From Gammaproteobacteria bacterium (lineage in GTDB: Bacteria; Pseudomonadota; Gammaproteobacteria; Eutrophobiales; Eutrophobiaceae): a stretch of 6,592 bases of DNA. The stretch covers positions 1-6,592 of the forward strand of contig JACVQI010000111.1 of the NCBI GenBank assembly GCA_015661095.1, in the 5' to 3' direction. This document shows positions 5,215-6,592 of the stretch, piece after piece; the stretch's first letter is position 1; every line of letters starts with the position of its first letter. Position numbers and translations under genes: made by a program. The notes under the pieces are model-generated. The model was not told the DNA's origin, made no database searches, and saw nothing but the letters and a program-made list of their open reading frames with translations.

Positions 5215-6228
5215 ATGAAAAAAATCGATATCTATAACCATATCTGGCCGCAACCCTTCTATGACAAGGTCATGGCGATCGCACCGAACCCGGGCAATAT
5301 GACCAAACGCGTCCAGGCCGTGCCGATGATCACCGATCTCGATGTTCGCTTCCGGGTGATGGACATGTTTGACGATTACTGCCAAATCCTGTCGCTCGCC
5401 TCCCCGCCGCTGGAGATGCTGGTCCCCGGGGAACATGTCAACGACCTGGCCCGGCTGGCGAATGACAGCATGGCGGCGCTGGTGCAAAAATTTCCAGACC
5501 GATTCCCGGGTTTCATCGCCACTCTGGGCTTGACCGATCCGGAGGCTTCCATCCAGGAGGCGCAAAGGTCCTTGACCGAACTGGGGGCGGTTGGAATACA
5601 AGTGTTCACCAATGTCAACGGCAAGTGCATGGACACAGCGGAATACCGGCCCCTGTTCAAATTGCTGCACGATCACGATCGCCCCATCTGGGTCCATCCG
5701 ACCCGGGGGCCGAATTTCCCCGACTATCTGACCGAGGATCATTCCCAGTACGAAATCTGGTGGGCCTTTGGCTGGCCCTATGAAACCAGCGTGTTCATGG
5801 CCCGTATGGTGTTTTCAAAACTGTTCGATGAATTGCCCGGTCTTAAAATCATCACTCACCACGGCGGCGGCATGATCCCGTATTTCGAAGGCCGTGTGGG
5901 ATACGGCTGGGACCAGCTCGGTTCCAGAACCACAAGCGTCGATTACAAGGTGCTATTAAAAGAACTGCGGCGCAGGCCGCTGGATTATTTCAAAGAGTTT
6001 ATCGCCGACACGGCGCTATTCGGCTCCCGCCCGGCGACCCAGTGCGCCCTGGATTTTTTCGGTGTGGATAATATCGTCTTTGCCTCCGATGCGCCGTTCG
6101 ACCCGGAACAGGGACCGCTGTACATCCGCGAAACCATCCGGATCATCGACAGCCTCGGCCTCAGCAATGCGGATCGCAAGAAGATCTATCAGGATAATGC
6201 GATCAGACTATGCGCGCTAAAAATTTAA
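5215..6228 (+). CDS. Amidohydrolase family 2 protein (ACMSD-like TIM barrel)
   Basis: A 337-residue protein of the amidohydrolase-2 group, which includes ACMSD, gamma-resorcylate decarboxylase and related metal-dependent hydrolases, decarboxylases and hydratases. The N-terminus reads KIDIYNHIWP, aligning with the family's DIHxHxxP strand; His9 is kept but the first His is Tyr7. Later ligands look intact: His161 in PIWVHPTR, His214/His215 in THHGGGMIPYFEGRV, and Asp291 in IVFASDAPFDP. Length is normal. The first ATG in frame is at 5164, but it would add a non-conserved leader and cover the dyad, so Met at 5215 (MKKIDIYNH) is chosen; the Shine-Dalgarno is weak. Likely chemistry is decarboxylation or C-C/C-O bond hydrolysis of a small carboxylate, but the substrate is unknown. 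It is transcribed divergently from the alcohol dehydrogenase, and 107 bp separates it from the methyltransferase. Confidence 0.9.
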   Translation: MKKIDIYNHIWPQPFYDKVMAIAPNPGNMTKRVQAVPMITDLDVRFRVMDMFDDYCQILSLASPPLEMLVPGEHVNDLARLANDSMAALVQKFPDRFPGFIATLGLTDPEASIQEAQRSLTELGAVGIQVFTNVNGKCMDTAEYRPLFKLLHDHDRPIWVHPTRGPNFPDYLTEDHSQYEIWWAFGWPYETSVFMARMVFSKLFDELPGLKIITHHGGGMIPYFEGRVGYGWDQLGSRTTSVDYKVLLKELRRRPLDYFKEFIADTALFGSRPATQCALDFFGVDNIVFASDAPFDPEQGPLYIRETIRIIDSLGLSNADRKKIYQDNAIRLCALKI

Positions 6229-6335
6229 AATATTTACGAAGGACATTAATATCTATACGTGAATTCCCGGATTGTGAAACCGCATGAAAATTTCGACTTT
6301 TACGTTTCAATCCCATTAGTCGAATAACGTTTAAT

Positions 6336-6592
6336 ATGGATGCAGCAAGCTACGACCGCTGGTATGAATCGCCGCGAGGTCGCTGGATTGGACAACGCGA
6401 GGTTGAATTACTCTTACAGGTACTGGCGCCTCAGCCCGGAGAATCGCTCCTTGATGTCGGCTGCGGCACCGGTTATTTCACACGGGCGCTGGCGGCGGCT
6501 GTTGACGGCGAGATTGCAGGCGTCGACATCAACCGGGAGTGGATCGATTATGCGCGCCGGCGAGATACGGGCAAGGCCACCTATGCCGTGGC
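6336..6592 (+). CDS. Class I SAM-dependent methyltransferase, 5' part only
   Basis: An open frame from the ATG at 6336 runs off the window end after 85 full codons. It begins MDAASYDRWYESPRGRW, the usual lead-in of Methyltransf_11/25-type enzymes. Motif I is LLDVGCGTGYFTRAL, the glycine-rich SAM-binding loop, and the strand-2 acidic residue is seen in IAGVDIN. These features support a soluble Rossmann-fold methyltransferase; the substrate-determining C-terminal part lies outside the window. An in-frame TGA at 6285-6287 and no start codon between it and 6336 fix the start. No clear Shine-Dalgarno is seen. Same strand as the amidohydrolase, but with 107 bp of AT-rich spacer, so operon membership is uncertain. 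Confidence 0.85.
   Translation, partial: MDAASYDRWYESPRGRWIGQREVELLLQVLAPQPGESLLDVGCGTGYFTRALAAAVDGEIAGVDINREWIDYARRRDTGKATYAV

Noticed and set aside
6284..6319. Eleven-codon frame MKISTFTFQSH before the methyltransferase, as a leader peptide
   Set aside because: There is no Shine-Dalgarno, no run of regulatory codons and no attenuator hairpin after it; chance is enough to explain it.

Overview
The window looks like accessory metabolic DNA from a Gram-negative proteobacterium, most likely a gammaproteobacterium. This rests on moderately GC-rich coding sequence, a Sec-type secreted protein, a Spinster-like MFS carrier and several catabolic oxidoreductase families. No rRNA, tRNA, CRISPR array, phage gene or transposase gene was seen. 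The species cannot be named from the sequence alone.

Layout. (1) 6-3205, plus strand: a secreted protein of unknown function, an MFS transporter and a zinc-free enoyl-CoA/quinone-reductase-like MDR protein. The last two are 26 bp apart and probably one operon. (2) 3206-3526: a 321-bp gap between convergent gene ends. It holds a post-gene hairpin and a 153-bp element at 3343-3495 that has imperfect 18-bp terminal inverted repeats and is almost wholly made of consecutive hairpins. I read it as a MITE-like non-autonomous mobile element. (3) 5131 down to 3527, minus strand: a CAD2-like zinc alcohol dehydrogenase followed 45 bp later by a short YdjA-like nitroreductase, probably co-transcribed. 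(4) 5132-5214: a short divergent promoter region with a 29-bp interrupted dyad, a good operator candidate. (5) 5215-6228, plus strand: an ACMSD-like amidohydrolase (amidohydrolase family 2) in which the first His of the usual metal-binding HxH is Tyr. (6) 6336 to the window end, plus strand: the first 85 codons of a class I SAM-dependent methyltransferase.

Taken together, a transporter, two MDR reductases/dehydrogenases, an FMN nitroreductase and a hydrolase/decarboxylase-fold enzyme suggest uptake and breakdown (or modification) of a small organic compound, possibly aromatic or terpenoid. The substrate is unknown and this reading is inference. The strongest items for a second look are the hairpin-array element, the amidohydrolase metal-site substitution, the shared dyad and a hint of a tandem paralogue just upstream of the window.
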